From Xylocopa sonorina (taxonomy: Eukaryota; Arthropoda; Insecta; Hymenoptera; Apidae), in NCBI RefSeq assembly GCF_050948175.1, contig NW_027490091.1, forward strand, positions 3,100,001 through 3,164,000: a stretch of DNA of 64,000 nucleotides. The letters run 5' to 3'. Below are positions 23,324-35,069 of this stretch, one piece after another; within the stretch, counting starts at the first letter, position 1, and each line of letters begins with the position of its first letter. The position numbers and the translations under genes were made by a program. A model generated the notes under the pieces. It did no database searches. It was given only the letters and a program-made list of their open reading frames with translations, and was not told where the DNA came from.

Positions 23324-23590
23324 TTACCGATAGCTGGCAATGTCTACCGTCCATAGTTCTTGAATTACCGACTATTGGTAATACCAGCCGTTATAATATC
23401 ATGAGTTATCGCCCTTACGCATCACCTAATGTCGATATATCGTGAGTTATCGACCGCAGGAAACTCCAGTCATTGGTAAGTCTTGAGTTACCTACTATTG
23501 GTTATACCACTCGTGTGTGATAGCATACGTTATCGGTTGTTGGTAACTCCAGTCGTCGATAATTTATGGACTATTAATCGCAAGCAACAC
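23324..23590 (+). repeat. 41-bp minisatellite, left arm (about 6.5 units)
   Basis: Units begin at 23324, 23365, 23406, 23447, 23488 and 23530, giving spacings of 41, 41, 41, 41 and 42 bp, and a partial unit follows 23571. Each starts TTAYCG or TTACC and contains TTGGTAATACCAG-like sequence, itself a small dyad. The inverted right-arm tract at 35070-35440 has more units. It ends exactly where the HSDL2-like exon remnant begins in this arm. Confidence 0.8.
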
Positions 23591-23596
23591 CAGCAA

Positions 23597-23772
23597 GAAT
23601 CACAAAATTATTGTGGGAAGCTGGAAATAATGGGTGATGCAATGTACACTTTTATTTTGCGAAGACAGTATATCTGTTACTAATCAGTCTTTAATCGATG
23701 AGGCGATATCAAAAGACTGAAGTAATGTCTGATTTTACCCATTATGCGTGTAATCTAAATGTGAATAATTAA
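23597..23772 (+). pseudogene. Hsdl2: HSDL2-like short-chain dehydrogenase, last-exon remnant (left arm)
   Basis: ESQNYCGKLEIMGDAMYTFI (from 23597) resembles the HSDL2 segment after the active site, where vertebrate and insect proteins have a CRK..DIMADAAY-like stretch. The frame then shifts, and DSISVTNQSLIDEAISKD with a following stop corresponds to the KDS..TG.F.IDE..L region. AATAAA lies at 23772-23777 and could be the old poly-A signal. The upstream exons present in the right arm (34530-34882) are missing here; the minisatellite takes their place. There are several stops and frameshifts. The family has an N-terminal SDR domain and usually a C-terminal SCP2 domain, which is not seen here. 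Confidence 0.6.
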
Positions 23773-25085
23773 ATAAAGGTTTACAATTAATATATGAACG
23801 TATAATTTATATTTTAGTAAACAAATTAATTTGTTTTCCAGAATATCAATATTATTGATAAGATAAATTGATGCCTGATTTCTTCCTAGAGGAGAATTTG
23901 AAACAGATAGATTTGGATAATTATGTATGACAATTTAAAAGAACAAACAAATTGTACAGATAAATCAGAGAAAATGGTCATGCAAATATTACTTGTCATC
24001 CAAATTAATTTAAACAGCTAGTTCGTTAACAAAACTGTAAGCTCAAATATTATCTATTGTTCATTATGTTAAAAAAAATTTATTGGTCTTCGTACATTAC
24101 AGCATGTCATAGATCAGTCTGCTTTATTGTCCAAGCAACATAATTCAGAAGTTTATTAATATCACATTTGCAAAAATTTACAATATGTAAAATTCGTAAA
24201 TTTTAATAATGGATCTTAAAAATGGTAAAAAGGTGCGACAAGGAGAGGAGAACCTAGTCAACCACTAGGTACAACATTAACAATGAATTCTCAAAATTTT
24301 CACGCAATGCTTTCTCATGAAAGAAATATATTTTTTACGTTCAAATTAATTAGAAATGCAAAATAAGTTTACTAGTAATATAATATTATATATCTTTCGG
24401 AGAATTAATACTTTTATCGGCAATGTTGTAATGGAAAAGTTGAAAATTGGCGGTGATCTACGAAAAACAATGAAATAAGAGAAATTAATGGTCAATTTAA
24501 AGTCGAAACTTACTTTGAAAAATTGAATACCGTCTTCTTAAAAAACCCCGACATATTAACTAATTAAGGAAAAATTATTCCTACTTATCAAAATTTTGTT
24601 GCTTTTCGTAAAAGTTTAATATGATAATATTAAATATTTTAAATACTAAAAAAAACTAAAGTGAAATATATTTTTATACATTTTTCTAATATATTTTGTA
24701 ACGTTAAATGATAAAAATTAAACAAATTAGGTTTGAAAATACTTAATTATGTAGATTGATCTTTACTCATATATTTATAATAAAATGAACATAGTTATTC
24801 ATATATAATATTTTTTTTGAAACAATGAGCAAAGATATAAAGTATTTTGTTGTTATAGTTCTAGCTGCTTCACAAGTTCCGAAAATGATAAAATAGACCT
24901 ATACCAGGAAAAGGTCTAATGTTTTATAATTATTTTATAGTTGAAAGATTATCGCAAGAGATAATTGATCTCATTGAAAGAGATCGCAAAGTGATATTTA
25001 CACACCTGCGTGCTGCAATCTTGATGTATTTAAATTTCTGACAAAAGCATATAAATGTTTATAATCTACTTATCAATCACAAATG
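23773..25085. other. AT-rich non-coding DNA shared with the right arm
   Basis: Very AT-rich, no coding frame or RNA gene recognised. It is the inverted counterpart of about 32816-34237: GACCTAGTGGTTGACTAGG in reverse, GATAATTGATCTC, AACTTTGCTC-type landmarks, TTCCGAAAATGATAAAATAGACC. It probably represents the original downstream flank of the HSDL2-like gene, carried with it in the duplication. Confidence 0.6.
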
Positions 25086-26882
25086 GAATTCCACAATTTA
25101 TCCATGTAATAGTCTTTTCTTATTGTACGCATTCGTACAAATTCGCGATTAAGTAGCTATGTGTTCAAATTCAATTCCGAGTAATGCTCTAAAAGGCATC
25201 CAAGATAACAAACGGCAAAATGGTGGCGACACCATACCAGCACTATATTGTCACTTCCGAGGAGTGTCAGTTGATCCGTAACCATCTGTGACCGGATTCG
25301 TTAGTTAAAATGTGAGAACGTGTAACCAGCACGTTCTGGACTAACATAACACGCCGTGTGAATCGCACAGCGCCAGCACCATCGTGACACACGTGTCATC
25401 GCTCAATTCACGAATCTGCTCAGTAATGACGTTGGGTCACATTTGGTAATGGGGAACCTGTGCTTTCATACAAATTAAAACCGTTAGATGTCACGAGATG
25501 TTCAACATATAAGTACTGACAGACATTTTGATAGTTGTTTTCCAATATTTATAGTTATTGAGAGAGTCACATATATTTCTTTCAACCTATCATAAACTAA
25601 AAACATCATTTATAAAATAAAATATTACTTATAAAATAAAAATACATGCTGTTGCGACCCTAGCATCATCTTGTGCAGTTTCTTAAGTAACATGTTGTCA
25701 TCGTGTTTAATATAACCCTCAATTGCATGAATTTGTAGCGATCAGTTGAGAAAAACACATAAAATAAATGTATATATTTTTATGATAAAGTAATTATCGA
25801 CTTTATCGATAAAATCGCCGTATTGAGCTAGTTTACAGAAAATAATAAAATCGAGTTCTTACAATTTTGTTTCGTGCCGATGTATCTATTTTGAAATCAA
25901 AATAAATAAATTGCTTGGTTTAGTCATTTTTCATATTCGCTTATAATTTTTGTGGAATCAGTTTTCCCATTGGTAAACGTCAGCCTACGCCACTACCACG
26001 CATGTAGCTATGGTCAGCTGATAGTGTCATTGCCATGACCGTGTAGCCCGTGTGCTATATCGGGGTGCATTAATAGTGCCGTGATACGCGTGTCGCCACA
26101 GTACTGAGAGTATGCCGTTACGAGAACTGAGTAGGGGCATTGTCTTTGCACAGTTCTGTCACGGAATTCGTTCCATCTGTTGTCCTTGGCGTGCCAATCG
26201 CTGGTTGTTTGGGATATTGTAGTGCATGAGGCAGACTTGTTTCTTATCATCGTCAAGGAGATGGATTTTCACTCCTCCTTTTTGAATTTTGTTAATTACT
26301 GTTTGGAATTTTTGCCGTTTCAGTATCTCTATGTCCGCATTATGGATTCTACTTACATATGATATTTTGATCTTTATCTTTTGTTATACAAAACATTATA
26401 TAACATTATATATGTAATGCACTTTTGTTATGTAATGCTCAAATTTGTAATCCTCAGATTCTTTTACTCTTTGGTAAAGCAACCTATTTTATTAACATAT
26501 ATTTATTGGGCATATATGTAAGTAATTAGACAATGCTATTAAAACGGTATTAAATATGTTTTTGCAATTATATATTTAATGTCTAAAGGTGTAGATGGAA
26601 TTAGTATCCCGTGTTATATGATCCAATCGACATATCGAGTAAGGTTATGAAATATGAAAAACTTTCCCTATTCCACAACCCCTTTCCATGTTAAAGGAAT
26701 GATTAGTTCTGCAAGACGAGAAGCCTGAATTAGTAATACATTTTTTCTGTTTGAAATATTTGCCTTTGCATCGAATAGAATGTATAGATATAAATTCCTG
26801 TTTTATATCCATTTCGATCCAATTCTATTATAGCTATTGAGCAGGAATAATATTGATTATACCTGATTTTTACAATAGTTGT

Positions 26883-27014
26883 TTATTTAACAGATTTTAT
26901 AGACGCAGAAGCATCATTTGAGGAATGTATCGATCTACTTTGCAGTTCTATCAGTTTCTTTTTCTGCTCGCTACTTTCTATTCTCAGTTCCATATACTTA
27001 TCCTTTATCACCAT
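26883..27014 (-). pseudogene. Short open frame in copy B, possible terminal exon
   Basis: Counterpart of 11225-11356: 43 codons starting MVIKDKYMELRIESSEQK and ending SIKSVK-TAA, same length and stop. Being open in both copies is weak evidence of past coding function. The neighbour upstream on this strand is the exon-like segment 27126-27307. Confidence 0.3.
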
Positions 27015-27125
27015 CATATATGTTGCATAAGATTATAATAACTTTTTTGTCTTTAAATTTTGCGGATATTTCAATTAAATTTCCTTTGATTAAAAAAACG
27101 GACATGCAAAAAGAGTGACACGTAC

Positions 27126-27307
27126 CATTCCTTGGAAAAGTTGTATCGTAATTTGCATCTGACTGTTTTGAAAGGCACGCACTTTACTTAACGTTTCCAG
27201 TGATTCGGTCAGCAGAGCAAAAAAATATTCTATTTTCGGTATTGTCGGGTCTTGTAATTCTAAGGCAAGTACATTCATCTGCCGATATCGTGAACACTCT
27301 TTCTTGG
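27126..27307 (-). pseudogene. Exon-like segment in copy B, fully open
   Basis: 182 bp read on the minus strand, between TTTTCTGTAATTTAG (acceptor-like) and ATG|GTACGTGTC (donor-like). With a 2-base entry phase the frame is open for 60 codons. It contains RYRQMNVLALELQDPTIPKI and then EYFFALLTESLETLSKVRAF, followed by QNSQMQITIQLFQGM. The F-LL-L-R...I..L spacing is loosely like a BESS motif of MADF-BESS regulators, but that is an inference from pattern only. No other exon was recognised with confidence. The solo LTR lies about 40 bp upstream, inside the presumed intron. Confidence 0.45.
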
Positions 27308-27346
27308 CTAAATTACAGAAAACCAAATATATTATAAGAAATATAT

Positions 27347-28664
27347 TATGACGTGGTGACATCACAAGGCTCGCTTCAAACCCCCCCCCCCCCCCTCCCC
27401 CCTCAGCTTCGGTTAGCTTAGCTCCCTGATCACCACCCATGCGAGAAGCGTGAGGTACGCGATGGTAGAACCATTTCCCCTTCACCCTTTTTCTCTTCTC
27501 TCTCTATCTTAAGGATTAGACTGGCGAGCTGATGGAAGAAACGACCCAGAAGATGTCCCTTCGGATAAGCAAATCGCGGCATCGCGGAAGGGCTGTGCGC
27601 CAAGGTAGCGGGACGGGCTCGACGGTGGAGGAGTCGGAAAGTGAGTAAGAGAAGAAGACACTTAAATCCATGGGATATTATCCAAGGCCCTGCGCAGATA
27701 TGACCGCTGCCGTCGTCGATGGAGACGCATAGGATGGCTTTTGGATGTGAGCAGACCCCCCCCCCCCCCCAGGGGAACACACTAAAAGAGAAGTTCAAGA
27801 GTACAGCGGACCTGCAAGTGAGCCATGGAAAGCGCGGCGCGCGATATGCGCCGCAATTCAAATGATCAGGAGGACCCCTTCCCCCCCCCCCCCCCCCCCC
27901 CCCCCTAGAGACACCCAAGTGGCCGAGAAGAGAAGATCCCCGAAATCCACCGATCGATGCCCCGAAAAATACCGAAGCGTACAGCCTACCCCCACCAAGG
28001 AGCCCTAAGGCGGATCTAGGAGATCCGAAGACCATCAGCGGATTCATTGAGCGAGCGAGTTAGCAAGCGGCAAGCCGGATTTGATAAGCGAGCGGTTTTG
28101 AGAACGATAGAAAGTAAAGGAGAAAGAGAGAGAGAGAGTGAGAGAGGATCAACATTCAGGAGCCTGGAAAAGAGTGCGTGAGTCCTTATACGCTAAAGCA
28201 TCCCATTTTTTCTGCCGCATTTTTGATATTGTGTATTGTATTTCATATCGTATAACGGGTGGTGATCCCCGGTCATTCGCGGCGTACCGCGTAATAGTTA
28301 GTAGTCCTTATTAATAATTTCGCGTCGAGGCAATGTAAAAAGAAGCCGTAAGTTCAGTATCCCGCGACCCGAATTTGCGCATTCGGCTAGACGTAACCGA
28401 AAGAAGGAGCATTTCGAAGTTTCGAGGGTTGTTCTGCCCCGGGTTTCCCCGGGTTGCGTAGTCCATTAGTTTTTGCTACTTCCTGAGTAGCTGGCGCCCA
28501 AAAAGTCCCAGCCTCGCAGCTTCGAAGTACTCCTTGGTTAGGCAATTATCTTGTTCTTTTACTTTGCGTTGGCGAATCCGCGGAAAGTGTAAGCACGCGG
28601 ATATTTTGTACATCTACATAACACCGGATTAAAACTGTTCTATTGTAACGGGAACACCGTCACA
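27347..28664 (+). mobile_element. Solo LTR, family C, with 4-bp target duplication
   Basis: It begins TATGACGTGG, probably a decayed TGTGACGG, and ends CCGTCACA, so the tips are inverted. ATAT flanks both sides (27343-27346 and 28665-28668). Comparing with copy A at 10870-10900 shows the uninterrupted site, so the insertion is well supported. It contains three poly-C tracts (about 27380, 27757 and 27883), a GA-rich run (28118-28146) and the conserved GTAGCTGGCGCCC block. A truncated relative lies at 8730-9429. The Gly-rich minus-strand frames here come from poly-C and are not genes. Confidence 0.75.
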
Positions 28665-28993
28665 ATATTAAACATCGTAATATTAAATTTAACTTTGTTC
28701 ATCATTGCTGATATAAAATTTTACAGTACAGAGGGCCCATTCATTGATGAAAATAGTTTTTTTGTAAGTGTAGATATGTTGGACATTTGATGGTTACCTT
28801 CATTTTTTAAAATGAATTGGTATGTTCATTCTTCCGTAACACGATAGAGCATTTTAAATGGATTTTCACTGTGAATAAACACTGTTCGATAGGCATTTTA
28901 ATAGTTTACAGGATAAGTAAAGCATGATAAGATTTGTATTGAAAAATCGGTTTGGTTACGTTTGGTTAGGCTGTTCTTTGTGTCGTCCGTTTC

Positions 28994-30171
28994 AAAGTAA
29001 GTTCTCAAATTCTCAGTTATTTCTAATTACATTCTCATTACATCTTATCACGAAACACTGAAATAAGATGCGTCATTGCGTCGAATGATATATCGATATG
29101 TAGACATGTGGAAATGCTATCCCGTAGCGAGGAAGTGTGGAATAGCATTTCATGCGGGATTGAAATGACATGCGACATCGCGTTGAATGAAGCAAACAAA
29201 ACTGTATTGCTTCGGAAGGTAGACATCTAAAAACTGAATCCCCTTGCATGGCTGTGTAGAGTTCACATTCCTTTCAAATGTAGAAGAGATAAACGCAACG
29301 CGTTGCAGTGAATGCTAGTTCGTACGTTAAGGATTGAAATGAGATGCGACATCGCGATGAATGGAGTACTATAACTCTGTTGCTTCGATATGTAGACATC
29401 TAAACACACTATTCCGTAACAAGGAAGTGTGGGATTTACAATCTGTTCGAGTGTAGACGCAGTTCCACGGAACGTGTTTCATTGAACATTATATCTTATC
29501 ATGAGACATAGAAATTTAATGCGATTTCGCATTTTATGAAGCATTGCAACACAATTACTTCGATATGTACATATCCAGTAGCGCTATTCCGTCGCAAGGA
29601 TGTGTGGACTTTACATTCTTTTGAAGTGCTGACGAGATATACATAACGCGTGGCATTAAATATTACTTCTTATCAATCGTCATGCAACTGAGATGCAGCA
29701 TCGCGTTTTATGAAGCATTAGAACTCCATTGCTTCGAAACGTAGACATCTAGAAAAGCTATTCTGTAGCAAGGAAGTGTGGGATTTACATTCTTATGAAG
29801 TGTTGACGAGACATACATAATGCGTTGCATTGATGTTACATCTTATCATGAGACATAGAAATGAGTTACGATATCGTGTTTTATGAGGCATTAGAACTGT
29901 ATTTCTTCGATACGTAGACATCTAGTAACGTTGCATTGAATATTACATCTTATCATGAGACACAGAACTAAGATATCGCGTTTTATGAAGTATTAGATTT
30001 CTATTGCTTCGATATGTTGATATCTAGACACGTTATTCCCTTGTAAGGAAGTGTAGAAATCTCATTCATTTGAAGCGTAGAAGCCGATAAGCATAATGAG
30101 ATTTATTGAGCATTAAAATCTGCTTACATACTTCGAACTGTTGATATAAAATCTATATCAATGATCAAACA
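28994..30171 (+). repeat. Intermediate-stratum satellite at the centre of the large palindrome
   Basis: About 6-7 monomers in plus orientation (TTACATCTTATCATGAGACATAG, GATATCGCGTTTTATGAAGC, CATAACGCGTTGCATTGA). At least two monomers are shortened, for example near 29930. The last about 100 bp resembles the old stratum (GATAAGCATAATG). The array fills the gap between block copies B and C. Confidence 0.85.
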
Positions 30172-32815
30172 AATGATCGAAAGCTATAATAGGATTGAAC
30201 CGAAATGGATATAAAACAGGCAATTATATCTGTACGTTCTGTTCTATGCAAAGGCAAATATTTCAAATAAAAAAAATGTATTACTTAAAATTTACTTTTG
30301 TTCGCAGAGATCTCACTAATTCAGGCTTCTTGTTTTGCAAAACTAATCATTCATTTAACATGGAAAGGGGTCGAGGAATAGTAAAAGGTTTTCATATTTC
30401 ATAGTCTCACTCGATACGTCGATTGGATCACATAAAACATCGGATACCAATTGCATCTACACCTTCAGACCTTAAATATATAATTACAATAACATATTTA
30501 ATATTGTTTTAATAACATTTTTCTAATTATTTATATCTATGCCTAATAAATATATATTATTCGAATAAGTTGCTTTGCCAAAGTATAAAAAATCTGAGGA
30601 TTGCAAATCTGAGCATTACATAACAAAAGTGCATTACATATATAATGTTACATGTAACAAAAGATGAAGACCAAAAAGATCGTATATAAGTTGAATCCAC
30701 AATGCGGTCATAGAGATACAGAAACGGCAAAAATTCCAAACAATAATTAACAAAATTCAAAAAGGGAGGAGTGAATATCCATCTCTTTGACAACGATCAG
30801 AAACAAGGCCCCATGCACTACAATATCCCAAGCAACCAGCGATTGGCACACCAATGACAACGGATGGAACGAATTCCGTGGCAGAACTGTGCAAAGACAT
30901 TGCTCCTACGCAGCTCTCGTAACGGCATACTCTTAGTACTGTGGCGACACTCCTATCACGGCACTATTAATGCACCGCGATATGGCAAACGAGCTACACG
31001 GCCGTGGCAATGACACTATCAGCTCACCATGGCTACAAGCGTGGTAGTGGCGTAGGCTATTTACCAATGAGGAAGCTATTTCCATAAACATTATAATGGA
31101 ATATGAAAAATGACTGACCTAAGCAGTTTATTTATTTTGATTCCAAAATAGATACAACGGCATGAAACAAAGATATAAGAACTCGATTTTACTATTTTCT
31201 ATAAACTAGCTCGATACGGCGACTTTTTCCATAAAGATGATAATTACATTATCATAAAAATATACACATTCACTTTATATATATTTTCTTCAATTCATCG
31301 TTACAAATTCATGCAATTGAGGGTTATATTAAATACGACGACAGCATGTCATTTAAGAAATTACACAAGGCGAAGTTAGGGATGTAACAGCATGAATTTG
31401 TATTTTGTAAGTAATATTGTTGTTATAAATTATATTTTTAGTTTATGACGGGTTGAAAGAAATATATACGACTCTCTCAATAACTATACATATACGAAAG
31501 CGACTATCAAAATGTCTGTCAGTACTCATATGTTGAACATCTCGTGACATCTAATGGTTCTAATTTGTATGAAAGCACAGGTTCCCCATTACCAAATGTG
31601 ATCCTACGTCATTGCTGAAAAGATTCATGAATGGAGCGATGAATCCGGCCACAGATGGCTATGGATCAGCTGACTTTCCTCGAAAGTGGCAATATAGTGC
31701 CGGTATGTTGTCGCCGCCATCTTGCCCTTTGTTATCTGGGATGCTTTTTAGAGCATTATTCGGAATTGAATTTCAACATATAGCTACTTAATCGCGAATT
31801 TGTATGTACATAATTATACATGACTGCATAAATACAATAACATATACTTTTATAACCAATGCGATATAAGAATATAAAACGAAGGATTATCCACTCTTAT
31901 CAGGAGTAAAAGCAATGTTTGGTACGCAAGGTTCGTTGTAAAATATAGTCAAGCAGTTAATATATCAAATCACAGCACATAATAAATCACTGAAAGTATA
32001 ATGATATGAATAGTAAGAAAAACATATTTATATGTTAGATATTTATAAATTTAAATTTAAAAGTCCAAGTCACATTTAATACATTCTTGTTTAATAAGGT
32101 TATTTAATATTGTTTCAAATAGGTGTGGAGAACTAGCTGGTACTTCTGTCAATGTAATTTCATTTCTGCTGGATACATTAAAAACACATTTGCAACCTAA
32201 GCAAGGTTTCCTTAGATCTGGTGGATTTTCCAAATTTTAGAAAGGGATGATGGTAGTAGTAGTTGGTTCAGCGCCAAGTGATAAACATGTACAACAAGCA
32301 AAGCAACGTAAACGGATTTAAAATGGTCAAGATTATATAAATTAAACTATTACACTTCTATAATCCATGTAGCGCTTCTGTTCTTTGTAATTTACAAAGT
32401 GTCTTAAGAATGTAACGCCATGTAAAGAAGTATGGAAACAAGGAAAGCAGACCTTAATTTCAGATAAAGTAAACTTGTATTTGTTGGGTATCGTGGTTAC
32501 CGACGCGCTGTGGTAAGGGATATGTCATTCAGTTTTAATTTTCTAAACAAGAACAATTCAAATAAATCTGGTGTTGACAAATTGGAAGAAAAATTCTTCC
32601 AGTGAAAAATTCTGTACGCAGTGCAATAGCAGCTTCAGATCTCCTTGATATTCTACAGAAATTCTTATGCCATTTTACTCGATTTACTAGAATCGAAAGT
32701 ATGAAACCTATTAGGTGGTATTAGGTGGTATTTAGGTGCTACCATACACACACACACACACACGCGGGCGCGAAATCCATCAAGATTAAAGATACTGTGT
32801 ATGTATTAGGGAATA
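30172..32815 (+). repeat. Triplicated block, copy C
   Basis: It starts at GAAAGCTATAATAGGATTG, the equivalent of about 11400 in copy A, so the exon-like segment and short frame are absent. A 110-bp GC-rich piece present in A (about 12868-12975) and B is missing near 31640. The acceptor-like TTGTTTTGCAG seen in A is changed here to TTGTTTTGCAAAAC. The block continues without a break into the rest of the right arm at 32816. Confidence 0.85.
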
Positions 32816-34237
32816 CGTACAAAGAGAAAGGACTATTACATGGATAAATTGTAGAATTCTATTTATAATTGATAATTAGATTATAAACATTTTTATGCTG
32901 TTATTAGAAATTTAAATACGTCAAAATTGCAGCACTCAGGTGTGTAAATATTACTTTGCTATGTTATTTCATTTTGGCAGTTATACTTATATATAAGCAT
33001 CCATTCAGGCATAAAGCTTAATAATCTTTCAACTATAAAATAATTATGAGATATTAAACTTTTTGCTGGCGTTGGTCTATTTTATCATTTTCGGAACTTA
33101 TGAAGCAGCTAGAACTATAATAACAAAGTACTTTATATCTTTGCTCATTGTTTCCAAAGAAAATATTAAATATGAATAATTATGTTCATTTTATTATAAA
33201 TGTATGTGTAAAGTTCAATCTACATAAATAAATATATTCAAGCGTAATTTATTTAATTTTTATCATTTAGTGTTACAAAATGTATTACAAAATATAATAT
33301 AGTATATACATAAAAATATATTTTACTTTAGATTTTTTAATATTTTAAATATTTTATATTATCATATTAAACGTTTAGAAAGTGTAAGAACATTTTTATA
33401 AGTAGGAATAACTTTCCCTTAATCAGTTAATATGTCGGTTCATTTTAAGGAGACGGTATGTAATTTTTCAAAGTAAGTTTCGACTTTAAATTGACCATTA
33501 ATTTCTCTAATTTCATTGGTTATCGTAGATCACCGCTAATTTTCAACTTTCCCACTACGGCTTTGTCGATGCAAGTTTTAATTCTCCGAAAGATATATAA
33601 TATTATGTTATTAGTAAAATTATTTTGCACTTCTAATTAAGTTGAACGTAAAAGATATATTTTTTTATGAGAAAACATTGCGAGAAAATTTTGAGAATCC
33701 ATTTTTAATGTTGGACCTAGTGGTTGACTAGGTTCTCCTCTCCCTGCCGCATCTTTCTACCATTTTTAAGATGTAAAAACCGTGTACCAGCTTCGTCACC
33801 ATTAAAATTTACGAAATTTACATTTATTATAAATTTTTGCAAAAGTGATGTTAATTAACTCTTGAATTATGATTGCTCGGGCAATTAATCAGACTGATCT
33901 ATGATGTGCTGTAATGTACGAGTTCTAATAAATTTTTTTTTAACATAATGAACAATATAGTATTTGTGCTTACAGCCTTGTTAACAAACTCGCTGTTTAA
34001 ATTAGTTTGGATGACGATTGATACTTGCATGATCTTTTCCTCTCAATTATCTGTATAATTTGTTCGTTCTTTTTAATTGTTATATATAATTATCCAAATC
34101 TATCTGTTTCAAATTCTCCTCTAGGAAGGAATCAGGCAACAATTTATCTTATCAATAATATTTGTATTCTATAGAATAAATTGATTTGTTTACTAAAATA
34201 TATATTATACGTTCATGTATTAATTGTAAACCTTTAG
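32816..34237. other. AT-rich DNA shared with the left arm
   Basis: Inverted counterpart of about 23790-25085. Landmarks are TTTTATCATTTTCGGAACTT, GTGGTTGACTAGGTTCTCCTC and CTCCTCTAGGAAGGAATCAGGC. No genes are seen. It is likely the old 3' flank of the HSDL2-like pseudogene that follows on the minus strand. Confidence 0.6.
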
Positions 34238-34882
34238 TTAATTATTCACACCTGGATTATATGCATAATGGGTAAAATCTGACCTTCAGTTTTTTAATAT
34301 TGCCTCATCCATTAAAGATTAAGTAGTAACAGATTTACTGTCTTTGTAAAACAAAAGCGTACATTGCATCACACATTATTTTTAGCTTCCCACTATAATT
34401 TTGTGATTCTGAATCAATGAACTCTCTATTGCAGCCATATGTATACCTGAAACAACGCGTGCGTAAGGCAATCTCAAATTGAGAGAATTATTTTTCTTAA
34501 CAATGAAATTAGAAATATATATAAGTTACTACAGTCTTTGACAAGAGTGCATTCACAGCAATACCATCATTTTCATATTCATCAGTCCATCCAAGAGCAC
34601 ACATTAACATTCCAAACTTGGATATTATACAATCGACACGAGTTTGAAACCATATTCGTTTAATTTTTACACTTAGTGATGGGCTGATGTTTACTATATG
34701 AGGATTTGTACCTTTCTTTAAACATGGTAAGGATACTTTGGATCTGAAAATAAGTATAGTGTCATATCAGAGAATTTTATTTCTACAACTAAAACAGAAC
34801 TCTTATACTTACATTAGAAATGGTCCTCTAAAATTGATATTATTCACCAGGACATAATTTTTCATACCTATGGATTCTACGC
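34238..34882 (-). pseudogene. Hsdl2: HSDL2-like short-chain dehydrogenase pseudogene, three exons (right arm)
   Basis: Read on the minus strand. Exon 34882-34813 (70 bp, after TTTCTTTAACCAG) gives MKNYVLVNNINFRGPFL. A 69-bp intron follows with GTAAGT and TTTTCAG ends. Exon 34743-34530 (214 bp) joins in phase to give ISKVSLPCLKKGTNPHI, VNISPSLSVKIKRIWF, DCIISKFGMLMCALGW and NDGIAVNALLSKTV. An 83-bp intron follows, then a third exon from 34446 (IHMAAIES, then SQNYSGKLKIMCDAMY, KDSKSV, SLMDEAILKN, DFTHYA). This order matches the HSDL2 SDR core. The catalytic YxxxK motif reads CxxxK, so Tyr is lost. The phase is wrong by one base at the second junction, and later frameshifts and stops occur. Introns show it came by DNA duplication, not retroposition. 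Confidence 0.75.
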
Positions 34883-35069
34883 CTGGTTAAAGAAATAGCG
34901 CTAGCATTATTAACCCTTTCAGCACTGAGTTGCGTGGCAAATGGTTTTGTGAGAACCTATATGTGGCACCCGTTGTTGCCAGACCGGTGAAGTCATCTGT
35001 GTGAAAACTGCTCAAGCTGTTCGCAATTCTGTTTCAGCACAGATTGAAGGGATGGCGAAACGAGTCAAT
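34883..35069. other. Short unassigned segment with a TTAACCCTTT motif
   Basis: Between the HSDL2-like acceptor and the minisatellite. TTAACCCTTTCAGCACTGAG at 34910-34929 looks like a piggyBac-family end (TTAA plus CCCTTT), but no matching second end was found. This segment and the first two HSDL2-like exons are absent from the left arm. Confidence 0.35.

Larger units (their letters stand above)
25086..28993 (-). repeat. Triplicated block, copy B (inverted)
   Basis: The reverse complement of copy A, interrupted by a solo LTR (27347-28664). Relative to A and C it lacks about 930 bp (the part corresponding to about 31801-32811 in C), so TTTGTACGAATGCG follows directly on CGCGAATTT-type sequence near 25140. 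The end at about 28993 corresponds to 10381 in copy A, and satellite begins immediately after. This copy preserves the exon-like segment in an open frame. Confidence 0.85.

Noticed and set aside
27430..28047. 205-codon Gly-rich minus-strand frame
   Set aside because: The Gly runs come from poly-C tracts, and the frame is not conserved in the related LTR at 8.7-9.4 kb.
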